Origin: Flavobacteriales bacterium
Lineage (GTDB): Bacteria; Bacteroidota; Bacteroidia; Flavobacteriales; CAJXXR01
Assembly: GCA_025210805.1 (NCBI GenBank)
Contig: JAOAQX010000028.1
Location: 149,391-213,390 of the forward strand
DNA length: 64,000 nucleotides
Direction: 5' to 3'
The notes under the pieces are model-generated. The model was given only the letters and a program-made list of their open reading frames with translations. It was not told the DNA's origin and ran no database searches. Below, in pieces: positions 30,655-38,247 of the stretch (the stretch's first letter is position 1; every line of letters begins with the position of its first letter). The position numbers and the translations under genes were made by a program.

Positions 30655-31309
30655 AAATCTCATCATAGTATTTGTGAAAAACCTCTCTAAAGGAAAGGTG
30701 AAAACTCGGTTAGCCAAAACAATTGGAGACGAGAATGCCTTGAAAGTTTATAAAGCTTTACTAGAAAAAACACAAACTGTTGTAGAAAATTTATTGATCG
30801 ATTCACAAGTGCATTTTTCAGAAAAAATAGCGGATGAAAATTGGGATTTGTCTCAGAAATTTGTACAAGTTGGAGATGATTTAGGAGCACGAATGCAAAA
30901 AGCTTTTCAAGAAGCCTTTCAAAATGGGTATGAAAAAATTGTATTAATTGGTTCTGATCTTCCCAGTATTTCATCAGATTTTATTCAGGAAGCCTTTCAA
31001 GTTTTAGAACAAAAAGAACTGGTATTTGGTCCTGCAGAAGATGGAGGATATTATTTGATTGGAATGAAAAATATGTACAAATATCCGTTTGAAAATAAAG
31101 CTTGGAGTACGCCCAGCTTGTTAGATCAAACTAGGAAGGAATTAGCACATAAAAAGATTTCTTACGGTTTACTTTCCACCTTAAACGATATTGATACCTT
31201 TGAAGACTTAAAACAGTATCCAGAATTTTTAAACATAATCACAGATGTTAATAAAACAGTTGGAAGAAACCAAAAAGTTTCTACTCTCACAAGAAATTTC
31301 GGCACCTGA
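30647..31309 (+). CDS. DUF2064/TIGR04282 glycosyltransferase (arsenosugar-cassette type)
   Basis: A GT-A-like protein of 220 residues. The N-terminus has F-V-K-N-L-S-K-G-K-V-K-T-R-L, the mid region I-G-S-D-L-P has the nucleotide-sugar aspartate, and G-P-A-E-D-G-G-Y-Y follows. These are the hallmarks of TIGR04282, named for its place in arsenosugar biosynthesis cassettes. It would attach or transfer a glycosyl unit. Its last 65 bases overlap the next gene in another frame, so the final ~21 residues are encoded within the phosphorylase start region. Confidence 0.86.
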   Translation: MTKNLIIVFVKNLSKGKVKTRLAKTIGDENALKVYKALLEKTQTVVENLLIDSQVHFSEKIADENWDLSQKFVQVGDDLGARMQKAFQEAFQNGYEKIVLIGSDLPSISSDFIQEAFQVLEQKELVFGPAEDGGYYLIGMKNMYKYPFENKAWSTPSLLDQTRKELAHKKISYGLLSTLNDIDTFEDLKQYPEFLNIITDVNKTVGRNQKVSTLTRNFGT

Positions 31310-32060
31310 AATAGGAATTATCCTTGGAACAGGGCTCGGGAAATTGATCGACCATATCCAAATAGAAAAAACAATCCCTTATGAAAAAATTCCACATTTT
31401 CCACTTTCTACAGTGGAGAGTCATAGTGGAAACCTTGTTTATGGAACATTAGAAGGGAAAAAAGTGATGGTAATGCAAGGGCGTTTCCATTTATATGAAG
31501 GATATTCTTTTCAAGAAATTACTTATCCAGTACGAGTGATGAAATCATTGGGAGTAAATACCTTATTGCTTTCTAATGCAGCTGGAGCCTTAAATACCGA
31601 TTTTAAGAAGGCAGAAATCATGCTTTTGGATGATCATATTAACCTTCAAGGCGGAAGCCCGTTAATAGGAAAAAATCACGATGAACTCGGACCTAGATTT
31701 CCAGATATGGCAGAGCCTTATACTTTGGAACTCAATAAAAAAATGAAAAGAATAGCCCAAGAAAAGGGAATTCAACTTCATGAAGGTGTTTATGTGGCTG
31801 TAGCAGGGCCACAATTGGAAACCCGTGCAGAGTATCGTTTTCTACACAGAATAGGAGCAGATGCCGTGGGAATGAGTACTGCCCCAGAAGCCACCGTAGC
31901 AGTGCATGCAGGAATGCAATGCTGTGCCGTTTCTGTTCTCACAGACGAATGTGATCCCGATCATCTTGAAAAAGTAAACATCGCAGATATCCTTGCCGCA
32001 GCTGCTCAAGCAGAGCCCAATATGATAGAGTTGTTTAAAGGATTGGTAAAAGAAATTTAG
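31245..32060 (+). CDS. Purine-nucleoside phosphorylase
   Basis: A PNP (trimeric type, family 2) of 271 residues. Motifs in order: I-L-G-T-G-L-G, Q-G-R-F-H-L-Y-E-G-Y, S-N-A-A-G-A-L-N, G-P-Q-L-E-T-R-A-E-Y and D-A-V-G-M-S-T. It splits purine nucleosides with phosphate. In arsenosugar cassettes a nucleoside phosphorylase is thought to release adenine from an arsenic-carrying deoxyadenosine; in this operon it may serve that role or plain purine salvage. The ATG at 31245 gives the expected N-terminus despite the long overlap. Confidence 0.92.
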   Translation: MLIKQLEETKKFLLSQEISAPEIGIILGTGLGKLIDHIQIEKTIPYEKIPHFPLSTVESHSGNLVYGTLEGKKVMVMQGRFHLYEGYSFQEITYPVRVMKSLGVNTLLLSNAAGALNTDFKKAEIMLLDDHINLQGGSPLIGKNHDELGPRFPDMAEPYTLELNKKMKRIAQEKGIQLHEGVYVAVAGPQLETRAEYRFLHRIGADAVGMSTAPEATVAVHAGMQCCAVSVLTDECDPDHLEKVNIADILAAAAQAEPNMIELFKGLVKEI

Positions 32061-32087
32061 CAAAGTCTAAAAATATCGATAGCATTG

Positions 32088-32121
32088 AAAAGCTCAGTTC
32101 CTAGAATTGAGCTTTTTTTTT
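32088..32121 (+). terminator. Intrinsic terminator after the phosphorylase gene
   Basis: AAAAGCTCA (32088-32096) pairs with TGAGCTTTT (32108-32116), the stem can extend inward by three more pairs, and a T-run continues to 32121. It ends the DUF547-rhodanese-glycosyltransferase-phosphorylase operon. Confidence 0.85.
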
Positions 32122-32132
32122 GAGATCATTTT

Positions 32133-32306
32133 ATGATTAGGAACTATATTAAGACCGTTGCAAGCTAAGTTAAAGATATTGCAGAATATATGCCAGATTC
32201 ACATGATTTTATAACAATAGGCGGTAAGGGAGAAGCATTTTATTACGTAGTTCAAACCATTGATATTTGGGAAGAACATTTGGAGAAATTGATATTTTTG
32301 AAATAG
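32133..32306 (+). pseudogene. Remnant of a small gene with an in-frame stop (immunity-like?)
   Basis: From ATG 32133 the frame reads M-I-R-N-Y-I-K-T-V-A-S, meets TAA at 32166-32168, and then continues in the same frame for 45 codons to TAG at 32304. The second part contains D-F-I-T-I-G-G-K-G-E-A-F-Y-Y and ends with E-K-L-I-F-L-K. Its own intrinsic terminator follows 12 bases later. A codon or two changed to stop would explain the break; a real start inside the second half (ATG at 32190) would give only 38 residues. I do not recognise the family. Confidence 0.4.
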
Positions 32307-32318
32307 TACCCTAGATTG

Positions 32319-32350
32319 AGCCAGTTGAACAATACTTCAACTGGCTTTTT
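32319..32350 (+). terminator. Intrinsic terminator after the 32133 remnant
   Basis: A perfect 11-bp stem (AGCCAGTTGAA 32319-32329 with TTCAACTGGCT 32336-32346), a 6-base loop and a T-run to 32350. Its position supports the view that the preceding fragment was once an expressed gene. Confidence 0.85.
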
Positions 32351-32380
32351 AGTTTTTAGAATATTCTTTAAATGAAATAG

Positions 32381-32464
32381 ATTTCGATAATTCATGTAAA
32401 TTTGGTTTGATTCTCAGTGTTTTTATGTTTTTTTTATAGTTTGGGAAATTGAAAATTGGCGGTG
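32381..32464 (+). repeat. Direct repeat copy 1 (toxin-tail-like)
   Basis: An 84-bp unit whose core 32398-32464 differs at one base from the copy at 33586-33652. Its end reads in one frame G-K-L-K-I-G-G-G and then stops. It sits between a terminator and the lipoprotein gene at 32517. Confidence 0.85.
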
Positions 32465-32516
32465 GCTAAGGAGAGAAATTTGGTAGACTAATTCAGAAAA
32501 TTTTATTGTTACAATT

Positions 32517-33032
32517 ATGAGATTATTTGTACTAATATTTTTGGTTTATTTCAATTTAGGATGTAAATCTGAAAAAAGAGGAAGTTATGAATTACTTGCA
32601 GAATACATTGCTAAAAATGAATTTTGCATAGATTTTTATGGTGGAGCACGTGAATGTATTAGTTTCACACAGGAACCAATGTATATTCCTATCGATTTTT
32701 CAATTAATAAAACGGATAGTAGTATCCTATTAAGAGAAATATTCAATAATAATTTTGGTGGTCAAAATCTAAGTATTCAAAGCAGTTTAGAATTAATAGA
32801 ATTTCTTAACAGCCGAATCAAGCTATATAAAATGTTGAGTCGTCATTCAGTAAAGGTTGTCAAAACGGCATCTGAAGCTACTCGGGAAATTAGGTTAAGT
32901 CCTGTTTTTTATCGTAATAGAAATAAATTTGTGTTTATGACAGTTACTCGACAGGAGTTTGCAGAGAAGTGGTTTATTCTATTTAAATTTTCAGAAAATG
33001 GGATAAACACTCATGACATGTGTTTGTCATGA
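32517..33032 (+). CDS. Small lipoprotein of unknown function (immunity-like)
   Basis: A protein of 171 residues with a lipoprotein signal ending N-L-G-C (lipid cysteine at 16). The mature part is charged and has no domain I recognise. Lipoprotein immunity proteins next to toxin cassettes have this size and signal, and the gene follows a direct-repeat copy within a region of orphan cassettes, so an immunity role is inferred only from context. A hairpin overlaps the stop codon. Confidence 0.6.
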   Translation: MRLFVLIFLVYFNLGCKSEKRGSYELLAEYIAKNEFCIDFYGGARECISFTQEPMYIPIDFSINKTDSSILLREIFNNNFGGQNLSIQSSLELIEFLNSRIKLYKMLSRHSVKVVKTASEATREIRLSPVFYRNRNKFVFMTVTRQEFAEKWFILFKFSENGINTHDMCLS

Positions 33033-33035
33033 GTG
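33008..33035 (+). terminator. Hairpin overlapping the stop of the 32517 lipoprotein gene
   Basis: A 10-bp perfect stem (CACTCATGAC 33008-33017 with GTCATGAGTG 33026-33035), extendable by one A-T pair, spans the TGA stop at 33030-33032. There is no T-tract. It could terminate transcription or stabilise the 3' end. Confidence 0.5.
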
Positions 33036-33132
33036 ATCACTAATAAAGAACACAAGCAAAGTAAATGTATATTGCTCATGCCAAACGACGTTTAATTATG
33101 CATTAACAGAAAAATAAATTAATTCATCAATT

Positions 33133-33528
33133 ATGGATATAAACTTTTTAAGTGCTAGATTCTTAGTACTAAATGTTTCAGGTTTGCAATTTGACTTTTC
33201 TAGAAACAACAATGGTTCAATTTTATTGCAAGTTTTTAAAGGTTCTGATATTAAAAGATGGAATTGGAAATTAGATTGTTTTCCAACAGATATTGTTTTT
33301 ATGTTGCATTTTCATAAAGATAAGGATGATAACGAAGCGAGCTTCAATCGTTTTGTTTCAAATAAAATTTTTGAAAACTATCAACTAGGAAAAGTAGATT
33401 CAATTCCTGTTTTCTTTCGTGTTATAAGAAATGTGATTAGTGCTAACGAACTTACTCAAGAGATTAAGAAAACTATTAAGGTTATTTACGAAATAGACCA
33501 ATTCTCTTACGAATTGAATGCTTGGTGA
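33133..33528 (+). CDS. Hypothetical protein in toxin/immunity-like island
   Basis: A soluble protein of 131 residues, no signal peptide, no domain recognised. It has an acidic stretch K-D-K-D-D-N-E-A and a helical C-terminus. It lies between the lipoprotein gene and repeat copy 2. Size and surroundings are like cytoplasmic immunity proteins, but this is inference. Confidence 0.5.
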   Translation: MDINFLSARFLVLNVSGLQFDFSRNNNGSILLQVFKGSDIKRWNWKLDCFPTDIVFMLHFHKDKDDNEASFNRFVSNKIFENYQLGKVDSIPVFFRVIRNVISANELTQEIKKTIKVIYEIDQFSYELNAW

Positions 33529-33568
33529 GATAACGGAGAACTAAGTACAAGTCATTCATAATGATAAA

Positions 33569-33652
33569 TTTTCGATATTTTATTTAAATTTGGTTTGACT
33601 CTCAGTGTTTTTATGTTTTTTTTATAGTTTGGGAAATTGAAAATTGGCGGTG
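33569..33652 (+). repeat. Direct repeat copy 2 (toxin-tail-like)
   Basis: An 84-bp unit, 66 of 67 core bases identical to copy 1. In the same frame it reads G-K-L-K-I-G-G-A-G-T-L-K-N-K-N-R and stops. It starts 40 bases after the 33133 gene. The stretch from its end to 33810 has no clear gene, apart from a weak 43-codon open frame from 33692 that I do not call. Confidence 0.85.
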
Positions 33653-33810
33653 CGGGAACTCTTAAAAATAAAAATCGATGATAAGAAAACGATGTCATAT
33701 TTGATACCGATAACTTGTTCTATGCTCATTTATTTCACTTCATTCATAAGGGAGTTTTCAAATGTGTCGGCATTATACAAAAGAGTAAATAACATCATAA
33801 ATGGTCTTTT

Positions 33811-34371
33811 ATGGAATTTTTAGATGATTCATACGAATATGATTTTTTAGGTATAGAAGATGGTGCTTATGTTTATAGCTTCGTTAGTGTTGGTGCAACG
33901 GACATAATAAAAAGAGTGTCTTTAAATCCATTGTATGAAAGCGATATATATAATTTAGGATTTGGCAATTTAGAATTTATTGATAATGAGTATGTATTTA
34001 ATGATAGATCACTTGATAACAACAAAGACTTTCATTAGGTATTATGTACAGTTTTCAATTGTTTAGTTCACTTTTTGAGATTGAATAATTCAGCACAGGT
34101 TGTTTTCTTTGGTAATACAAAACATAAGCATTTGTTGTATTTAAGGAAAATTACCGCCAATTATGAAAGCTTGAGTAGGATATTTACCGTTAGAGGTGGG
34201 ATTTTACGTAATCATATATCTCTTATTGAAAGACTTGATGAGTCAAATAGAACTATTATTGAAAAAGGGATTGGCGAAAGTATTTTAGACGAGTTAGATA
34301 TAGGAAAAATTGAGCGTTTCGATGTTTTAAATAGTCGGGACTATCACTTTGTAATTATTGGTTTTGAGTAA
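33811..34371 (+). pseudogene. DUF6934-like gene interrupted by one TAG codon
   Basis: The frame opens at ATG 33811, meets TAG at 34036-34038, and continues in the same frame without another stop to 34371, for 186 codons in all apart from the TAG and terminal stop. The first half has Y-S-F-V-S-V-G and D-I-Y-N-L-G-F-G; the second half has V-V-F-F-G-N-T-K-H-K-H-L-L-Y-L-R-K. These line up, from memory, with the two conserved blocks of DUF6934 proteins (S-x-G-P-K-G... and G-S-T-x-x-R-T-R-L-Y-R). One base change (for instance AAG to TAG) explains the break. The function of the family is unknown. Confidence 0.55.
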
Positions 34372-34387
34372 ATTATTAGTAAATTTG
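34358..34387 (+). promoter_or_regulatory. Consensus promoter directly before the 34395 gene
   Basis: TTG (34358-34360), 19 bases, TAAATTTG (34380-34387): a very good match to TTG-N17-23-TAnnTTTG. It ends only 7 bases before the ATG at 34395, so the transcript may be leaderless or nearly so. It overlaps the 3' end of the broken DUF6934-like gene. Confidence 0.5.
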
Positions 34388-34394
34388 TATTATC

Positions 34395-34595
34395 ATGACA
34401 AAGAACGAGCAGTACGACATATTAATTAAAAAGTTCAATAGTAATGAAGACTATCGAGTAGGGAGTAATGTTTCTAAGTCAGATGATATTAAGGCAACTG
34501 TGCAATATGGTAAAAAGAAATCAGAACCTTTTAGAAGGTATTTTTCAAAGCCTGAAAATGTTGAAAAGTTCAAAAAGATGTTATCTGAGTCTTAG
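34395..34595 (+). CDS. Small basic hypothetical protein
   Basis: A 66-residue protein rich in lysine, with the segment Y-G-K-K-K-S-E-P-F-R-R-Y-F-S in the second half and no membrane segment. It begins 24 bases after the DUF6934-like frame ends and is followed by an intrinsic terminator. The pairing of a DUF6934-like gene with a small basic partner could suggest a two-gene module; I cannot name the family. Confidence 0.5.
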   Translation: MTKNEQYDILIKKFNSNEDYRVGSNVSKSDDIKATVQYGKKKSEPFRRYFSKPENVEKFKKMLSES

Positions 34596-34622
34596 ATAAA
34601 GAAAACATAAACGATAATTTAG

Positions 34623-34652
34623 AAGCAGTGATTTTGATAATCATTGCTTTTT
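34623..34652 (+). terminator. Intrinsic terminator after the 34395 gene
   Basis: AAGCAGTGATT (34623-34633) pairs with AATCATTGCTT (34639-34649; one G-T pair), with a 5-base loop and a short T-run to 34652. Confidence 0.7.
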
Positions 34653-34678
34653 AGTTTCTATCTGTTGAGTATAGTAAG

Positions 34679-34739
34679 GTTTGTTCTCAGAGTATCCACA
34701 CCTTGTCTTGAATATCGGGAAATTGAAAATTGGCGGTGG
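34679..34739 (+). repeat. Direct repeat copy 3 (diverged)
   Basis: The last 22 bases before 34739 match the end of copies 1 and 2, and GGTTTGTTCTCAG at 34679-34691 matches their start; the middle has diverged. From 34678 one frame is open for 39 codons, reading G-L-F-S-E-Y-P-H-L-V and then G-K-L-K-I-G-G-G-G-V-V-G before ending at a TAG just before the next lipoprotein gene. Confidence 0.65.
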
Positions 34740-34801
34740 CGGAGTAGTGGGAGAAATCAAAAATAAATCTCATTTTTTATCATTATTAATTTTTTAGATC
34801 A

Positions 34802-35260
34802 ATGAAAAAATCATTTAATAAAGTTTTTGCGATGATGCTGATTTTGGTTAGCTGTTGCTCTTCGAATGATTTGTATTTTTTAGAATCAGGGCGTTGTATT
34901 TCCGTAATAAAAAAGAATGATATATGTTATTTAGTTCCTTATGAATATCATGAGAAGGAAGTGCCTAAGCTTAATTATATTAAATGCTCCTGTCATCATT
35001 CATTTACATTTTATTTTGATAAGTCAAAGGAAAACGAGGTAATATTGAGAGACGAAGGAAGTATTTATGATAAAGTTCCATACGAAATTAGCACTTCAAA
35101 TAATCAAATATTAAAATACGATGAAAGTATTAGAAACCGTATTTATCCTAAAAAAACAGTAAGATTCAAAGATGTTAATTCCAATATAGAGTTTATCTCA
35201 ATTGATTTACATGAAAGATATGCCAGTAGTTTATATAAAAACAGAATAGCGCCTAGATAG
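34802..35260 (+). CDS. Small lipoprotein of unknown function (immunity-like)
   Basis: A protein of 152 residues with a lipoprotein signal (I-L-V-S-C-C-S-S; lipid cysteine at about 18). The mature part has a C-S-C-H-H motif and no domain I recognise. It follows repeat copy 3, in the same relation as the 32517 lipoprotein to copy 1. It is possibly an immunity lipoprotein for a toxin that is no longer encoded here. No gene is visible between its end and 35473. Confidence 0.6.
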   Translation: MKKSFNKVFAMMLILVSCCSSNDLYFLESGRCISVIKKNDICYLVPYEYHEKEVPKLNYIKCSCHHSFTFYFDKSKENEVILRDEGSIYDKVPYEISTSNNQILKYDESIRNRIYPKKTVRFKDVNSNIEFISIDLHERYASSLYKNRIAPR

Positions 35261-35473
35261 TGGTGTAAACCAGTATGGTCTGATTGAATGACAAATAATC
35301 CTAAAAAACGACCACGCTACAGCAAGGAATAACACACCGCAAATCGCTCTACCAATTTTTAATTGGTGCTGTTATAAATGTCAAAACAATGAAAAGGTTC
35401 TAAGAAAACTCCCAAAAAAGAAAGCAAACAAAAAAATAGATAACAAGAAATTCGACTTTTCTTGAAAATTTAT

Positions 35474-36508
35474 TCACGGATAATATTCTTCTTCTAAAAT
35501 TTGGGCGACAAGCTCAAAAATCTCATCATGAAATTCGTGAACTCCTTTATTTTTCATTTCATTTTGAATGATTTCAAGGGGAGTAGCTTTTCCTAAATGA
35601 AAGAAAATAAAATTTAAAATGGGAGCAGGTATGATTTCAATAAGGTGTTTTTTTCTTTTTTGAAATAAAGCAAAAAAACCTAGGAAGATATGAATTAGAA
35701 CTCCTAAAATAAGACCTATCAAAAGAAGAATCCAGCGTTGAGGTTCTATACTAAGGTCTTTTAAAAAGATCTCTTGTTGAAGGAATTCTTCGAAATTCAA
35801 GTTGTTAATCTCTTGTTTGGTAAAGAAGAAATAACTCATGATCCAGCCAATGTGCGTTCCAATAATTTGAAAAGAAAAAAGACGGATAAGCTCTTTATGT
35901 TTAACGATGTGGCAAAATTTTATAAGGAAATGAAATACGGCAAGAATTATAAGGAGTGTTATTATCTCAAAAACAATTGGAATATAAAATCCATTGTGAA
36001 AACTAAAACCTACAAGAGTAGATAATGATACAATAGAGATGATAACAAGTGCGTAGGCAAGAATACTTTTACTTTTTTTTATTTTTTGAGGTGTAGGGAG
36101 CGTGTCGGGTACTTCATAAGTAAACCAAAAATCTTGTTCTTTTCTTAATTGAATTAGGGAACTCTCTGTTTTGTGTTTTTTTTCTAAAGCTTTAAATGTT
36201 TCAATAAACTCATTAACTCGGAGAGAATTCCGACCTCTATCCCACAGAAAAGACTCAAGAGATTTACTGGTAATGTGTAATTCTTGATTGATAATTTTAA
36301 TAGAAATTTCTTCTAAATCTTTATTTCTTCTTTTCCTAATTGCCAGGAAATTTTCTTGATTACACGCTGTGATGATCCAACCAAGATCTTCAATTGATTT
36401 TTTTATTAGGGAGAAAATGTATTTTTTAGGCGATTGATAAAGAGTGCGGTCTGTGTGTTTTAGACTAAAGCCAAAATGATGAATTCTTTTATTATTGTTT
36501 ATCTCCAT
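35474..36508 (-). CDS. Four-helix membrane protein of unknown function
   Basis: A protein of 344 residues. The first ~145 residues are soluble and charged. Four hydrophobic helices follow (about residues 150-170, 178-198, 212-230 and 258-282), and the last ~50 residues are soluble again, ending in an acidic tail. The N-terminal part looks like a small alpha/beta domain; no family recognised. It is the last gene of a minus-strand run and is separated from the lipoprotein upstream by a terminator. Confidence 0.65.
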   Translation of the reverse strand: MEINNNKRIHHFGFSLKHTDRTLYQSPKKYIFSLIKKSIEDLGWIITACNQENFLAIRKRRNKDLEEISIKIINQELHITSKSLESFLWDRGRNSLRVNEFIETFKALEKKHKTESSLIQLRKEQDFWFTYEVPDTLPTPQKIKKSKSILAYALVIISIVSLSTLVGFSFHNGFYIPIVFEIITLLIILAVFHFLIKFCHIVKHKELIRLFSFQIIGTHIGWIMSYFFFTKQEINNLNFEEFLQQEIFLKDLSIEPQRWILLLIGLILGVLIHIFLGFFALFQKRKKHLIEIIPAPILNFIFFHLGKATPLEIIQNEMKNKGVHEFHDEIFELVAQILEEEYYP

Positions 36509-36529
36509 GGCATAAAATTAAATAAAAAA

Positions 36530-36561
36530 AACTCACTTTGAAATGATATTCTAAGTGAGTT
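36530..36561 (-). terminator. Intrinsic terminator after the 36587 lipoprotein gene
   Basis: AACTCACTT (36530-36538) pairs with AAGTGAGTT (36553-36561). On the minus strand the hairpin is followed by a T-run (36520-36529). It ends the bshA-side transcript before the membrane protein gene. Confidence 0.75.
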
Positions 36562-36586
36562 ATTCTATGGGTAGAGCAAACTGAGG

Positions 36587-37027
36587 CTATTGAAAGATCA
36601 AAGTAGAGTCTCCTCGATTAATTCTAATATTGTTTCCATTACCATTTTCAAGCGTATCACCATCACTAAAGATTGCATCGAATTTGAAATTAGAATAAAA
36701 GTTGATGTATTCAAGATCAAATCCACCTTGAAGTGCTTTTCTTTTGTTTCCGTCTTTTTTAATTTCCAAGTAATGCGGGCTATTCGAACCTAAAGGATAA
36801 TATCCTGCCATTCCTTTGTTTCCTCCTCTTGAGATAAAGAAGTGAAGTGAATCATTTCCTGCTGCACCATAGATCTCAAAAGTAGAGTCGGTGTAGAATG
36901 AGGTATAAGTTGTGACAGTTTTCATGTCATCATTCCATTTATATGAAAAAGATTCTTGTCTAAGATCTTCTTTTACACAAGAAATCGCCGCAATTAAAAG
37001 GGCAGAGAATAGTACAATTTTTTTCAT
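36587..37027 (-). CDS. Small lipoprotein of unknown function
   Basis: A protein of 146 residues from the ATG at 37027, which opens a lipoprotein signal ending A-I-S-C (lipid cysteine 17); an ATG 21 bases further upstream would spoil the signal. The mature part is rich in aromatic and polar residues with a beta-strand pattern. No family is recognised. It follows bshA by about 26 bases. Confidence 0.7.
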   Translation of the reverse strand: MKKIVLFSALLIAAISCVKEDLRQESFSYKWNDDMKTVTTYTSFYTDSTFEIYGAAGNDSLHFFISRGGNKGMAGYYPLGSNSPHYLEIKKDGNKRKALQGGFDLEYINFYSNFKFDAIFSDGDTLENGNGNNIRINRGDSTLIFQ

Positions 37028-37053
37028 CGAATAGTATTTTGCTCCCAATTTAC

Positions 37054-38247
37054 TTATTTTTTATCTTTTGTTCTTCCTTTTTGATATTTTTCGCATTCTT
37101 CCATGCTCTTTTGTATCAGATTATAATAGACTTCTTCATAATCTGGAACAATATTTTGGATATCAAAAGTTTGGGCATGAGCCAATGCATTCTCTTTAAA
37201 ATGCTGTAGTTTTTCAGGGCATCCGAGAATATGTTTGGCCGCTTTTGCCATTCCTTCAATGTCTCCTACAGGTAGGGTAAAACCTGTTTTTTCGTGGATA
37301 TTTACTTCGGGTAATCCTCCTGTGTTTGTAGATACTACAGGAACAGAACATGCCATAGCTTCTAGTGCTACGAGTCCAAAACTTTCTGTTTTGGAAGGCA
37401 AAAGCATGAGATCACAAACCGAAAGAATTTTAGGAACTTCAAGGCTTTTACCCATAAATCGAACTTTATCGGCAATATTGAGTTCTCTACAAAGTTTTTC
37501 TGCTCCTTCTCTGCAAGGTCCATCACCCACCATGATGAGTTTTGAAGGGACTTCTTTTTGAACCTCGTAGAATACTTTCACAACATCTTCAATGTTTTTT
37601 ACGGGGCGGAAATTTGAAATATGCACCAATAATTTTTCACCATTGGGTGCAATCGCTTTCTTGATTCTTTGTAGTTTTTTAATCACACGATACTCCTCTA
37701 AGTCAATAAAGTTAGGGATCACATGTATTTTATCGGGCTTTACATCAAAATAGGAACAAGTTTCTTTTTTAAGATCATCAGAAACGGCGGTAACATAGTC
37801 TGATTGATTAATGGCAAAAGAAATAGCGGGTTTTAATAATTCAGATTTACCCACTAGTGTAATGTCTGTTCCGTGTAAGGTAGTAAAAAGAGGAATTCGG
37901 ATCTGTTCTTGAAGCAAGATTTGCTTTGCCATAAACGCTACATAGGCATTGGGAATGGCGTAATGAACATGAAGAATATCTAGTTTTTCAAACTTTACAA
38001 CATCCACCATTTTTGCTGCCAAAGACAATTCATATGGCGGAAATTCAAACAATGGATAATCAATAGAACTTACTTCATGGTAGAATACGTTTTCTTCAAA
38101 GACATCAAGGCGTACGGGCATTTTATAGGAAATAAAATGAATTTCATGTCCATGTCTTGCCATGGCTCTACCCAGTTCTGTTGCCACAATTCCAGATCCT
38201 CCGTAAGTGGGGAAGCAAACAACTCCTATTTTTAGCTTTCTATTCAT
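37054..38247 (-). CDS. bshA: N-acetyl-alpha-D-glucosaminyl L-malate synthase BshA
   Basis: A GT4 enzyme of 397 residues. The N-terminus K-I-G-V-V-C-F-P-T-Y-G-G-S-G-I-V-A-T-E-L is diagnostic of BshA. The donor site is S-K-T-E-S-F-G-L-V-A-L-E-A with the GT4 glutamates. It joins GlcNAc to malate, the first step of bacillithiol synthesis; BshB and BshC are not in the window. The ATG at 38247 is chosen because the frame upstream overlaps the MORN lipoprotein; the two genes then overlap by 8 bases. Confidence 0.92.
   Translation of the reverse strand: MNRKLKIGVVCFPTYGGSGIVATELGRAMARHGHEIHFISYKMPVRLDVFEENVFYHEVSSIDYPLFEFPPYELSLAAKMVDVVKFEKLDILHVHYAIPNAYVAFMAKQILLQEQIRIPLFTTLHGTDITLVGKSELLKPAISFAINQSDYVTAVSDDLKKETCSYFDVKPDKIHVIPNFIDLEEYRVIKKLQRIKKAIAPNGEKLLVHISNFRPVKNIEDVVKVFYEVQKEVPSKLIMVGDGPCREGAEKLCRELNIADKVRFMGKSLEVPKILSVCDLMLLPSKTESFGLVALEAMACSVPVVSTNTGGLPEVNIHEKTGFTLPVGDIEGMAKAAKHILGCPEKLQHFKENALAHAQTFDIQNIVPDYEEVYYNLIQKSMEECEKYQKGRTKDKK

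Noticed and set aside
33692..33824. A 43-codon plus-strand frame before the DUF6934-like gene
   Set aside because: Short, with no domain, and overlapping the better supported start at 33811. It could be real but cannot be supported.
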